Below are positions 17,500 to 27,259 of a stretch of DNA of 64,000 bases, one piece after another. Below the pieces are notes generated by a model that saw only the letters and a program-made list of their open reading frames with translations, was not told the origin of the DNA and searched no databases. The position numbers were made by a program, and so were the translations under genes. Each line of letters opens with the position of its first letter. Position 1 is the first letter of the stretch. The DNA comes from QZKY01 sp942492925 (GTDB lineage Bacteria; Pseudomonadota; Gammaproteobacteria; Burkholderiales; Burkholderiaceae_D), in NCBI GenBank assembly GCA_942492925.1, contig OW818641.1:372001-436000 (forward strand), in the 5' to 3' direction.

Positions 17500-17688
17500 T
17501 TATAGGTAATGATTCGCAACCCAATACAGACCAAACATTACTGCGGATACCACGCCGATGGCCAACGCCGCGAAAGCCACAATCTGAATGCGCTCTTGGG
17601 GTTTCAGGGCGCAGGGGCTGTCAAAGGCGCAGTTATCGATGGGCGCGTCGTGGTATTGAATGATGGGCGAGGGTTTGCTGGGTTCCAT
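17500..17688 (-). CDS. Small single-helix membrane protein, unknown
   Basis: A 62-residue protein, polar and cysteine-containing at the N-terminus (PIDNCAFDSPCALKP), with one C-terminal transmembrane helix (IVAFAALAIGVVSAVMFGLYWV). The topology suggests a tail-anchored protein. The frame extends to 17745, but those codons run through the gapA-side terminator at 17722-17747, so ATG 17688 is preferred. No family recognised. It lies between two terminators and may be its own transcript. Confidence 0.6.
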   Translation of the reverse strand: MEPSKPSPIIQYHDAPIDNCAFDSPCALKPQERIQIVAFAALAIGVVSAVMFGLYWVANHYL

Positions 17689-17721
17689 GGCGAGGGTTAT
17701 TTTAGCAAAAGCTCCGAAACA

Positions 17722-17747
17722 AAATGCCCCGATTTCTCGGGGCATTT
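17722..17747. terminator. Bidirectional intrinsic terminator
   Basis: Perfect 11-bp stem (AAATGCCCCGA at 17722-17732; complement 17737-17747), loop TTTC. T-rich sequence on both strands (TTATTTT to the right; TTTTGTTT on the minus strand). It closes the distal copy of the duplicated gapA 3' unit. Confidence 0.9.
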
Positions 17748-17761
17748 ATTTTCCACTCGTT

Positions 17762-17821
17762 GTGGTTTCGGCCGCTTCGCTTAACGTTCGCTTCGCTCAC
17801 GTTAGCCTACGCCGCAATGAG
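17762..17821 (-). repeat. Dispersed palindromic repeat, copy 2
   Basis: Same ~60-bp family as 11401-11465, in reverse orientation: it reads CATTGCGGCGTAGGCTAAC on the minus strand and ends in CCGAAACCAC. It lies 16 bp downstream of the gapA remnant stop codon, exactly as copy 3 lies 16 bp downstream of the real gapA stop. Confidence 0.78.
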
Positions 17822-17836
17822 TGGGGCAGAGCAAAA

Positions 17837-17887
17837 TTATTTTGCGCTCATGAGTGCGACAGTGGTATCCAGCATGCGGTTGCCCCT
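17837..17887 (-). pseudogene. Remnant of the gapA 3' end
   Basis: On the minus strand this reads NRMLDTTVALMSAK-stop, against NRMLDTTVALMNAK-stop at the end of intact gapA 167 bp away; homology fades just upstream, at about 17882-17887. With repeat copy 2 and the terminator at 17722-17747 it forms a second, diverged copy of the gapA 3' unit. No start codon or upstream coding sequence remains. Confidence 0.88.
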
Positions 17888-17895
17888 GAAAAACA

Positions 17896-17916
17896 AACGC
17901 CCCTAATCGGGGCGTT
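17896..17916 (-). terminator. Intrinsic terminator of gapA
   Basis: Perfect 8-bp stem (AACGCCCC at 17896-17903; complement 17909-17916), loop TAATC, followed on the minus strand by TTGTTTTT. It is the first terminator met by transcripts leaving gapA. Confidence 0.88.
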
Positions 17917-17920
17917 CATT

Positions 17921-17988
17921 GTGGCTACTGCCACTCGCTTCGCTCGTTTAACCTGAGCTGCGCTCAGGTTAGCATTCGCCGTAACGAG
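17921..17988 (-). repeat. Dispersed palindromic repeat, copy 3
   Basis: Reverse-oriented member of the repeat family with dyad CCTGAGCG/CGCTCAGG and ending in GTAGCCAC on the minus strand. It lies between the gapA stop and the gapA terminator. Confidence 0.78.
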
Positions 17989-18003
17989 TGGGGGCAGGGT
18001 CGG

Positions 18004-19017
18004 TTATTTGGCATTCATCAGTGCAACGGTGGTATCCAGCATTCTATTGGAGAACCCCCACTCGTTATCATACCAAGCCATGACTTTGACCAGCGTGCCG
18101 CCGCTGACACGCGTTTGCGTGGCGTCGAAGGTGCTGGAAGCCGGGTTGTGGTTGAAATCGACGGAGACCAGCGGTTCGGTGTTGTAGCCCAAGATGCCCG
18201 CTTTCGAATTTTTCGACGCTTCTTTCATGATGGCATTGACTTCATCGACAGACGTCGCGCGTGCTGCAGTAAAGGTCAAGTCCACCAGCGAAACGTTGAT
18301 CGTCGGCACGCGAACGGAAAGACCGTCGAGTTTGCCATTGAGTTCCGGCAGCACCAGGCCTACGGCAGCGGCAGCGCCGGTGCGTGTCGGAATCATGCTC
18401 ATGGTGGCAGAGCGCGCGCGACGCAAGTCTTCGTGGTACACGTCGGTCAGCACTTGATCGTTGGTGTAAGCATGCACCGTGGTCATCAGGCCAGAAACAA
18501 TGCCAAGCTTTTCATGCAAGGGTTTGGCAACCGGTGCCAGACAGTTGGTGGTGCAGGAAGCGTTCGAGATCACGGTGTCCGATGCCTTGAGGATGCCGTC
18601 GTTGACACCGAAAACAACCGTCGCGTCCACATCCTTGCCGCCGGGCGCGGAAATAATGACTTTCTTGGCGCCGCCTTTCAAGTGGGCCGAGGCGCGTTCT
18701 TTGGTGGTGAAAAAGCCCGTGCATTCCAGCACGACATCGACATTGAGTTCTTTCCACGGAATCAGCGCCGGATCGCGTTGCGCGAAGACGCGAATACGAT
18801 CCCCATTCACAACCATATAATCACCATCGACCGAAACGGTACCGGGAAACTTGCCGTGGGCCGTATCGTATTGTGTCAAATGGGCGTTGGTCTGCGCATT
18901 GCCGAGATCATTGATCGCAACGATTTGAATGTCGTGGGTTTTGCCGCCTTCATAGTGGGCACGCAATACATTGCGGCCGATGCGACCATAACCGTTAATT
19001 GCGACGCGAATAGTCAT
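18004..19017 (-). CDS. gapA: Glyceraldehyde-3-phosphate dehydrogenase
   Basis: A 337-residue cytosolic enzyme catalysing the phosphorylating oxidation of glyceraldehyde 3-phosphate. The NAD-binding motif INGYGRIGRN is at 7-16. The aspartate in INDLGN (about 37) favours NAD. The catalytic Cys155 lies in SNASCTTNCLAP. Start ATG 19017 follows GGAGAAG on the minus strand; the longer frame to 19095 runs into tkt. It is 44 bp downstream of tkt in the same direction, so the two probably form an operon linking the pentose phosphate branch to lower glycolysis. Its 3' end has been duplicated downstream. Confidence 0.97.
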   Translation of the reverse strand: MTIRVAINGYGRIGRNVLRAHYEGGKTHDIQIVAINDLGNAQTNAHLTQYDTAHGKFPGTVSVDGDYMVVNGDRIRVFAQRDPALIPWKELNVDVVLECTGFFTTKERASAHLKGGAKKVIISAPGGKDVDATVVFGVNDGILKASDTVISNASCTTNCLAPVAKPLHEKLGIVSGLMTTVHAYTNDQVLTDVYHEDLRRARSATMSMIPTRTGAAAAVGLVLPELNGKLDGLSVRVPTINVSLVDLTFTAARATSVDEVNAIMKEASKNSKAGILGYNTEPLVSVDFNHNPASSTFDATQTRVSGGTLVKVMAWYDNEWGFSNRMLDTTVALMNAK

Positions 19018-19061
19018 TTTCTTCTCCTGATAGTACGTGTAGTGACTGTTTAAAATTGAAT

Positions 19062-21104
19062 TTAGCTGCAACAGCCGCCGCCACCGCAGCAGCAATTGCC
19101 GATGAGCACACGTTTCGCCGCTTCCACAACGCCTTCCGTGGTGATGCCGAAATGTTTGAACAGCACGCTGGCGGGTGCCGATTCGCCGAAGGTATCGATG
19201 CCGACGACCTCACCTTCCAGGCCTACATACTTGTGCCAGAAATCGGTGACGCCCGCTTCGACGGCGACGCGCGGTAAATCGCGCGGCAGAACGCTTGCCT
19301 TGTACAGCGCATCCTGGCGATCAAAGACATCCGTGCAAGGCATGGAGACCACGCGCGCGCCGATGCCTTCGCGCGCCAGTTGATCCGCTGCTTTGACGGC
19401 CAGCTCGATTTCCGAACCCGTGGCGATCAAAATGATGTGTGCATCGGGCGCATCGCGCAGCACGTAGCCGCCGCGATTGATGTTGGCGATCTGTTCCTCG
19501 GTGCGTTGCATGAAGGGCAGATTCTGACGCGAGAAGATCAGCGTGGACGGACCGTTGTGACGGCGTACTGCATGCGCCCAGGCCACCGCTGCTTCGACCG
19601 TATCGCAGGGACGCCAGTTGTCCAAATTCGGGATCAGGCGCAAGCTGGAAACATGCTCGACGGATTGATGCGTCGGCCCGTCTTCGCCCAGACCGATGGA
19701 GTCATGCGTGAAAACGAAGAGCGAACGGAGCTGCATCAACGCCGCCATGCGCAGTGCGTTGCGGCTGTAATCCGAGAAAGTGAGGAAGGTCGCGCCGAAG
19801 GGAATGAACCCGCCGTGCAGCGCGACGCCATTCATGATGGCGCTCATGCCGAATTCGCGCACACCGTAGCTGATGTGATTACCAGGATGATCCGGCGTCA
19901 AGCGAATGCATTCTTTCCAGTTCGTGAGGTTGGACCCGGTCAGGTCTGCGGATCCACCGAGGAATTCCGGCAGCACCGGCGCCATCGCTTGAATCGCATT
20001 TTGGCTGGCCTTGCGCGTGGCAATGGTTTCGCCTTTAGCGTTGCAGTCGGCAATGTACTTGCGCACCGTTTCGCCGAAGTTGGGAGGCAACTCGCCTTTC
20101 ATGCGGCGCACCAGTTCGGCAGCATCGACCGGATAACGTTCGGCATAGGCTTTGAAGAGTGCATCCCAGTCGCCTTGCGCGGTGCGTCCCGTCGCTTTCG
20201 CATCCCATGCCGTGTACACGTCGGCGGGAATTTCAAACGGCGGATGCGTCCATCCGATGGCTTCGCGTACGCCCGCGATTTCCTTGTCGCCCAGCGGCGA
20301 GCCGTGGCAATCGTGTGAGCCGGCCTTGGTCGGACAACCTTTGCCGATGACGGTTTTGCAGCAAATCAGTGTCGGTTTGTCGGACTTTTTCGCCTGAGCA
20401 ATCGCGGCATCCACCGCATCAACATTATGACCATCCACCGCGCGAATCACGTTCCAGCCGTAAGCTTCGAAGCGTTTCGGGGTATCGTCGGTGAACCAGC
20501 CTTCGACATGTCCGTCAATCGAAATGCCATTGTCGTCGTAGAGCGCGATCAGCTTGTTCAGTTTCCACGTGCCAGCCAGCGCGCAGGATTCATGCGAAAT
20601 GCCTTCCATCAGGCAGCCGTCGCCGAGGAAAACATAAGTGTAGTGATCAATCAGATCGAAATTCGGTTTGTTGAAATGCGTCGCCAGCAGTTTTTCGGCG
20701 AGTGCCATGCCCACGGCGTTGGAAATGCCTTGGCCGAGCGGACCGGTGGTGGTTTCCACGCCCGGCGTCATGTGCGATTCGGGATGCCCCGGCGTCTTCG
20801 AATGCATCTGACGGAAATTTTTCAGTTCGCTCATCGGCAAGTCGTAGCCAGTCAGGTGCAGCAAGGCGTACAGAAGCATGGAGCCGTGCCCATTAGAGAG
20901 CACGAAGCGGTCGCGATTGATCCACTTCGGGTTCGCGGGGTTGTGGCGCAGATGCTTGCCCCAGAGGGCGACGGCAATTTCCGCCATGCCCATCGGCATG
21001 CCCGGATGCCCGGAGTTGGCCTTTTGAACGGCGTCCATTGCCAATGCACGAATTGCATTAGCCATTTTAGTGGTGGAGAGCGAGGTAGTCATAGTGTTTG
21101 CCAT
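19062..21104 (-). CDS. tkt: Transketolase with Cys/Gly-rich C-terminal tail
   Basis: A 680-residue thiamine-diphosphate enzyme moving two-carbon ketol units between pentose phosphate pathway sugars. The N-terminal TPP motif GDGCLMEG (about 165-172), the central pyrimidine-binding domain (TFLTFSDYSRNALRMAALM) and the C-terminal transketolase domain are all complete. The protein ends in CCCGGGGCCS (cysteines 671-673 and 678-679), about ten residues beyond the usual end; E. coli TktA has 663 residues and no such tail. The tail could bind metal or form disulfides; this is inference. Two in-frame starts (21104, 21092) are possible. gapA follows. Confidence 0.96.
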   Translation of the reverse strand: MANTMTTSLSTTKMANAIRALAMDAVQKANSGHPGMPMGMAEIAVALWGKHLRHNPANPKWINRDRFVLSNGHGSMLLYALLHLTGYDLPMSELKNFRQMHSKTPGHPESHMTPGVETTTGPLGQGISNAVGMALAEKLLATHFNKPNFDLIDHYTYVFLGDGCLMEGISHESCALAGTWKLNKLIALYDDNGISIDGHVEGWFTDDTPKRFEAYGWNVIRAVDGHNVDAVDAAIAQAKKSDKPTLICCKTVIGKGCPTKAGSHDCHGSPLGDKEIAGVREAIGWTHPPFEIPADVYTAWDAKATGRTAQGDWDALFKAYAERYPVDAAELVRRMKGELPPNFGETVRKYIADCNAKGETIATRKASQNAIQAMAPVLPEFLGGSADLTGSNLTNWKECIRLTPDHPGNHISYGVREFGMSAIMNGVALHGGFIPFGATFLTFSDYSRNALRMAALMQLRSLFVFTHDSIGLGEDGPTHQSVEHVSSLRLIPNLDNWRPCDTVEAAVAWAHAVRRHNGPSTLIFSRQNLPFMQRTEEQIANINRGGYVLRDAPDAHIILIATGSEIELAVKAADQLAREGIGARVVSMPCTDVFDRQDALYKASVLPRDLPRVAVEAGVTDFWHKYVGLEGEVVGIDTFGESAPASVLFKHFGITTEGVVEAAKRVLIGNCCCGGGGCCS

Positions 21105-21314
21105 TTGTCTTGGATGCGGAAAGAAAATCGCGCAAATGCTATTGCAAGAGGGACATTTTACACCAGGGGGCCCTTTCTAAGGCTAAAATTGGGGCAATCC
21201 CACTCCCATTCAAACAAATTCCGGCCTTTGAATACATGATAAGCATCAAATTGAGCCGCAATGGGCAAAAAATCCGGGGAAATCGTTTGAGAAAAGCATC
21301 CTGAAAGGGTGACC

Positions 21315-22034
21315 GTGCCGCGCTTTTATTGTTCTGCTCCCCTCTCGTCCAGTGCGCGAATTGTCTTGCCGGAAAGTGTCGCGCAACACGTGCATGTGTT
21401 GCGTTTGAAAGAAGAGGACGTCATCACGCTCTTCAACGGCGAGGGTGGCGAATACACGGCTAAGCTGATCAGCATTGAAAAAAAGCGTGCGAGTGCTTTT
21501 GTAGTGGCTTTCACCTCGCGCGAAGTGGAATTGCCTTATGTTGTGACCCTCGCGCAAGCGCTGCCCGAAGGGTCGAAGATGGATTGGATCGTGGAAAAAG
21601 CGGTGGAGCTCGGCGCAGCAACATTGCAACCGCTGGCCTCGCAACGCGCTGTCATGAAACTGTCAGGCGAGCGGATGGAGAAGCGGCTCGCCCACTGGCA
21701 GGCGGTTGTAGCGTCATCCTCTGAACAGTGTGGACGCAATCGTCTGATGTCAGTGGAACCGGTGAGGGAGTTCATGCACTGGGTGGGGGTGCCGAGTGAA
21801 CAGCCGCGCATTTTGTTTAGCCCGCGTGCCACGCAAAGCTTTACTGATTGGGCGAGGGCGCAGCAACCCCAAGCTGTCACGTTGATTATCGGACCCGAAG
21901 GCGGGCTGTCTGAGGAGGAAGAATCGTTTGCTGTAGCGAAAGGTGCAGTGTTGCTGTCGCTGGGTGAGCGGGTGTTGCGAACCGAGACCGCAGGGGTCGC
22001 GGCGCTGGCGATGTTGTCAGGGTGCTGGGGTTAA
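21315..22034 (+). CDS. rsmE: 16S rRNA m3U1498 methyltransferase RsmE
   Basis: A 239-residue SPOUT-class methyltransferase that modifies U1498 of 16S rRNA using S-adenosylmethionine. The N-terminal PUA-like domain carries HVLRLKEEDVITLFNGEGGEY; the C-terminal knot carries LIIGPEGGLSEEE and LGERVLRTETA. GTG 21315 is preferred because AAAGGG at 21304-21309 then lies at proper spacing; GTG 21309, two codons earlier, overlaps that site. Divergent from tkt and convergent with yaeQ (1 bp between stop codons). Confidence 0.95.
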   Translation: MPRFYCSAPLSSSARIVLPESVAQHVHVLRLKEEDVITLFNGEGGEYTAKLISIEKKRASAFVVAFTSREVELPYVVTLAQALPEGSKMDWIVEKAVELGAATLQPLASQRAVMKLSGERMEKRLAHWQAVVASSSEQCGRNRLMSVEPVREFMHWVGVPSEQPRILFSPRATQSFTDWARAQQPQAVTLIIGPEGGLSEEEESFAVAKGAVLLSLGERVLRTETAGVAALAMLSGCWG

Positions 22035-22035
22035 C

Positions 22036-22581
22036 TCAGGCTTGTGCCGATTGCCACAAAACGGGCGTTATCTGCACCAGGACATCATCTGCGCTCCACA
22101 TGATTTGCCCATCCTGCACCATGCATTGTAATGTCATGTTGCGAGCCGCCAGTTTGGCCATCCCTTGGGTTGCCGACACCGGCAAGCGGATCACGGTGAG
22201 ATTGGACAAGCGTTCGAGTTTGTCGCGCTGCTGGTTCCACCAGACATCTGCCGCAGTGCCGTAACAAACCACGACGACGTGCGCGGCGCGGCCGCAAGCC
22301 TGACGCACGCGACGTTCATCCGGTTGCCCAAGTTCAATCCAGCGAAGAATCTGGCCGGTCAAATCCTTTTGCCACAGGTCTGGTTCGTCATCGGTGCTGA
22401 TGCCTTTGCCGAAAGAGAGGGCTTCGTCTGCGAACAGCGCGAACGTCAGCAGGCGCACCATCATGCGCTCATCCGTTTCCGACGGATGTCGTGCGAGCGT
22501 CAGCGCATGTTCTGCGTAGTAACCGCGATCAATGTCGGAAATATTCAGCGAGGCTTTGAAGATGGTGGATTTGAGTGCCAT
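22036..22581 (-). CDS. yaeQ: YaeQ family protein
   Basis: A 181-residue protein with the same length as E. coli YaeQ and its pattern: ALKSTIFKASLNISDIDRGYY at the start, LTLARHPSETDERMMVRLLTFALFA, then DEPDLWQKDLTGQILRWIELGQPDERRVRQA. The fold is PD-(D/E)XK nuclease-like, with the acidic residues of DEPDLW and the WIELGQPD motif. Biological role unresolved; YaeQ was reported to suppress a hemolysin-regulator defect. 20 bp downstream of prfC on the same strand. Confidence 0.93.
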   Translation of the reverse strand: MALKSTIFKASLNISDIDRGYYAEHALTLARHPSETDERMMVRLLTFALFADEALSFGKGISTDDEPDLWQKDLTGQILRWIELGQPDERRVRQACGRAAHVVVVCYGTAADVWWNQQRDKLERLSNLTVIRLPVSATQGMAKLAARNMTLQCMVQDGQIMWSADDVLVQITPVLWQSAQA

Positions 22582-22601
22582 GCGCAGTGTCTATGCTTGC
22601 G

Positions 22602-24260
<1,659 letters not shown>

Positions 24261-24361
24261 AGGGGGAATTACTTGCGGAAAACACGAGAGTCTAGCTGCT
24301 AATCGCCACTGCGTCCAATCAGGAAAAAAGATGTGTTTTAGTCAAGGAGGCCGGGCGCTAT

Positions 24362-27091
24362 TTAGGATGATGATTCACCCAAAACGGCTTCCCACAATTG
24401 CAGGGTGGCGCGCGTTTGATCGGCAATATCGTGATGATCGGCACGCGCATCTTCCGTACCTTGCAAGCGGGCCAAATGCTGCCGCTTGCGGAATTCGCGA
24501 TACGCATCGCCGACTGCCAGCCCCATGCCGCGGGGGATCAGGCTCAATTCATCGCAGATACGCAACAGGGCGATATTGCCGAGGTTGCCCGTGAGCTGCG
24601 GATAGCGCGCGGCGTGGAGCAAAACCAGATATTGAACAATGAATTCCACATCCACCATGCCCCCGGCATCCTGCTTCAAATCAAATTGCGTGGTGCGGTT
24701 GGGATGGGCGTCGCGCATTTTCTGGCGCATCGCAAGCACGTCCTTCTTGAGTGTGGCTGCATCGCGGGACTGACGCAGCACATCTTCGCGAATTTGCTCG
24801 AAACGCGCGCCGATGCTTGCATCGCCCGCGCAAAAGCGCGCGCGGGTGAGCGCCTGATGTTCCCACACCCAGGCGGAATGTTTCTGATACTGATCGAACG
24901 CGGCCACCGTCGAGACCAGCATGCCACTGGCGCCGTCAGGACGCAGTGCGGTATCGATATCAAACAGAATGCCAGCGGAGGTGTGCGTCGTCATCCAGGT
25001 AATGAAACGTTGCGCAAGACGCGCATAGAGCAAAGGCGCGTCCGGATGATCGTCGTCATATAGAAAAATAACATCGAGATCGGACGCGTAGCCGAGTTCT
25101 TTTCCGCCGAGCTTGCCGTAGGCAATGATGGCGAATTGGGGGACATCGCGATGGCGATTGGCAAAGGTTTGCCAGATGGCGTGAAGCGCGGTTGCGACGA
25201 TGGTGTCCGCCAGAGCGGAAAGATGATCGGCCAAATGTTCCATGGTCAGGCCGCCTTGCAAATCGTGGGCCAGCAAATGAAACAAATGCGCATGATGTAC
25301 TTCGCGCAGCAAATCCATTTGGCGTTCCGTATCGCCGTGAAATTCGGTCAGTTGCTGTTGTAGGTCGCAGGCGACTTCCTGCCAATCCGGAATGGTTTTG
25401 AGCAGCAAGTCATTGATCAATTCGTCCAGCAAAATAGGGTGCTGCGTCAGAAATTGCGCTGCCCAGCCGCTGGCGCGCATCATGCGGATGACGCGTTCAA
25501 GCGTGCTTGGGTATTCTGTCAGCAAGGAAAGATAGGATGAACGGCGGGCCACGGCCTCGAACAAATCGAGTAAGCGGGCGAGTGTCGCGAAATGCGCATC
25601 GCCAGTTTGGACGATGATCGGGAGCGCCGAGTTGCAGAGCGACGCGAGCAAATCGCGGCTAGTTTCCGGTAGCGCCTTGATGCGCGGGGCTTGCCACATG
25701 GTCAGCAAGCGCCTGGCGCTGTCATCCGGGCGTTCAAAGCCGAGCGCTTGCATGCGCGAGACGATGATCTCAAGCTGATCCGACGAGGAATCCGCCATGA
25801 CGTGCAAATCGATGGCCGTGGCTTCCGCCGCAGAGGGTTCGGATTTTTCGCTAAAGATGACGTCAAAACGACTGGCGACGTATAGGCGATGCACCTCAAT
25901 CGCGCCGAACAAGGTTGGCGTATCGTCGAAGCCCATGGCTTTCGCCACCAACAGGCGATCCGTGTCGTTGGCCGGAAGCAGATGAGTTTGTGCGTCGTCA
26001 AGATATTGAAGACGATGTTCCAGATTGCGCAGGAAAGTGTAGGAATCCAGCAGCTTCTCCACTTCCTCCTGGGTGAGCAAACTTTTTTCCGCCAGGGTGC
26101 GCAGCGTGGTGCGGGTCGATCGATCGCGCAAGGCGGCATCGCGACCGCCTCGGATGAGTTGAAAGGACTGCGCCAGAAATTCGATTTCCCGAATGCCGCC
26201 GCGGCCCAGCTTGATGTTGTTGCTGCGTTCCGGATGCAACCTTTCCTGACGCGCCACTTCCGCGCGGATCTGGGCGTGCATGGTGCGAATGGCATGAATC
26301 ACGCTGAAATCGAGATAGCGTCGATACACGAAGGGACGGACGATGTTTTCCAGCTCGGCGATATCTTCAGTCCGGCCGGTGATGGCACGTGCCTTGACCC
26401 ACGCATAACGCTCCCATTCTCGCCCCTGAACGAACAAATATTCTTCAATCATCGCCAGACTGGCCGCCAGCGGGCCGGATGCCCCGTTGGGGCGCAAGGC
26501 CATATCGACGCGGAAAGTAAAACCATCTTCGATGATTTCGGAAATGGCCCCGATCAAACGCTGCCCCAGTCGAACGAAAAATTCATGATTCGAGAGTTGG
26601 CGTTGACCGGATGCGGCTTGGGTTTCGCCGCCTTCGCCATAGACGAAGATCAAATCAATATCGGAAGAGACGTTCAGTTCCCGCCCGCCCAGCTTGCCCA
26701 TGCCGAGCACGATCATTTCCTGAGGGACGCCTGTTTCAGCGCCAATGGGCACACCATGGGCTGCCACCATATCGGTCTTGAGCGCGTCAAGATGGGTGCG
26801 GATAACAAAATCCGCAAAGGCACTCATGGTTTCCACCACCTCTGCCAGGTCGGCTTGACCGGTGAGGTCACGCTCGATCAGCGTGGCGATCAACAGATTT
26901 CGGACGCGTCGCATGGCGCGTGGGAGGGGAAGGCCCGCGGCTGTTTCCCTTTGTAACAGTGCACCAAAGTCGATTGCCGAGAGGCATAATCCCGTCAGGT
27001 TGGCGACTTGCGCCTTTCGGGCAGGGTCGGCATTCAGCCAGTGGGTATAAAAACGCGACGCTTCTGTGGCGGAAATGCGGGATGCGATCAT
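24362..27091 (-). CDS. glnE: Bifunctional glutamine synthetase adenylyltransferase/deadenylase
   Basis: A 909-residue enzyme that adenylylates and deadenylylates glutamine synthetase according to the PII protein state, tuning nitrogen assimilation. It has two nucleotidyltransferase domains in tandem: the N-terminal one with GKLGGRELNVSSDIDLIF (about 171-188; deadenylylation in E. coli) and the C-terminal one with GKLGGKELGYASDLDVIFLY near 670 (adenylylation). A GlnD PII-uridylyltransferase-like helical domain follows each. Length is slightly below E. coli GlnE (946). Divergent from yhdP. Confidence 0.97.
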   Translation of the reverse strand: MIASRISATEASRFYTHWLNADPARKAQVANLTGLCLSAIDFGALLQRETAAGLPLPRAMRRVRNLLIATLIERDLTGQADLAEVVETMSAFADFVIRTHLDALKTDMVAAHGVPIGAETGVPQEMIVLGMGKLGGRELNVSSDIDLIFVYGEGGETQAASGQRQLSNHEFFVRLGQRLIGAISEIIEDGFTFRVDMALRPNGASGPLAASLAMIEEYLFVQGREWERYAWVKARAITGRTEDIAELENIVRPFVYRRYLDFSVIHAIRTMHAQIRAEVARQERLHPERSNNIKLGRGGIREIEFLAQSFQLIRGGRDAALRDRSTRTTLRTLAEKSLLTQEEVEKLLDSYTFLRNLEHRLQYLDDAQTHLLPANDTDRLLVAKAMGFDDTPTLFGAIEVHRLYVASRFDVIFSEKSEPSAAEATAIDLHVMADSSSDQLEIIVSRMQALGFERPDDSARRLLTMWQAPRIKALPETSRDLLASLCNSALPIIVQTGDAHFATLARLLDLFEAVARRSSYLSLLTEYPSTLERVIRMMRASGWAAQFLTQHPILLDELINDLLLKTIPDWQEVACDLQQQLTEFHGDTERQMDLLREVHHAHLFHLLAHDLQGGLTMEHLADHLSALADTIVATALHAIWQTFANRHRDVPQFAIIAYGKLGGKELGYASDLDVIFLYDDDHPDAPLLYARLAQRFITWMTTHTSAGILFDIDTALRPDGASGMLVSTVAAFDQYQKHSAWVWEHQALTRARFCAGDASIGARFEQIREDVLRQSRDAATLKKDVLAMRQKMRDAHPNRTTQFDLKQDAGGMVDVEFIVQYLVLLHAARYPQLTGNLGNIALLRICDELSLIPRGMGLAVGDAYREFRKRQHLARLQGTEDARADHHDIADQTRATLQLWEAVLGESSS

Positions 27092-27259
27092 GATGGAAAG
27101 GTAAAATAGTGGCCTTGGCTGACACAGGCGGCGGGTTCAGAGTATCCTTGCCAGCATAGCGCAAAAAGCCCTTCATTTAAAACAGTGAAGAAGCGTGTAT
27201 TGCGGAAAGGAACGCGTGCGCGATCCCTTCACTTTCAGGACTCCCTATATTTTTGGTAG

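Noticed and set aside
17500..17745. Longer N-terminus for the small membrane protein
   Set aside because: The extra 19 codons run through an intrinsic terminator stem; the ATG at 17688 is preferred.
25889..26956. 355-codon plus-strand frame inside glnE
   Set aside because: Antisense to a conserved nucleotidyltransferase region of glnE; no recognisable domain.
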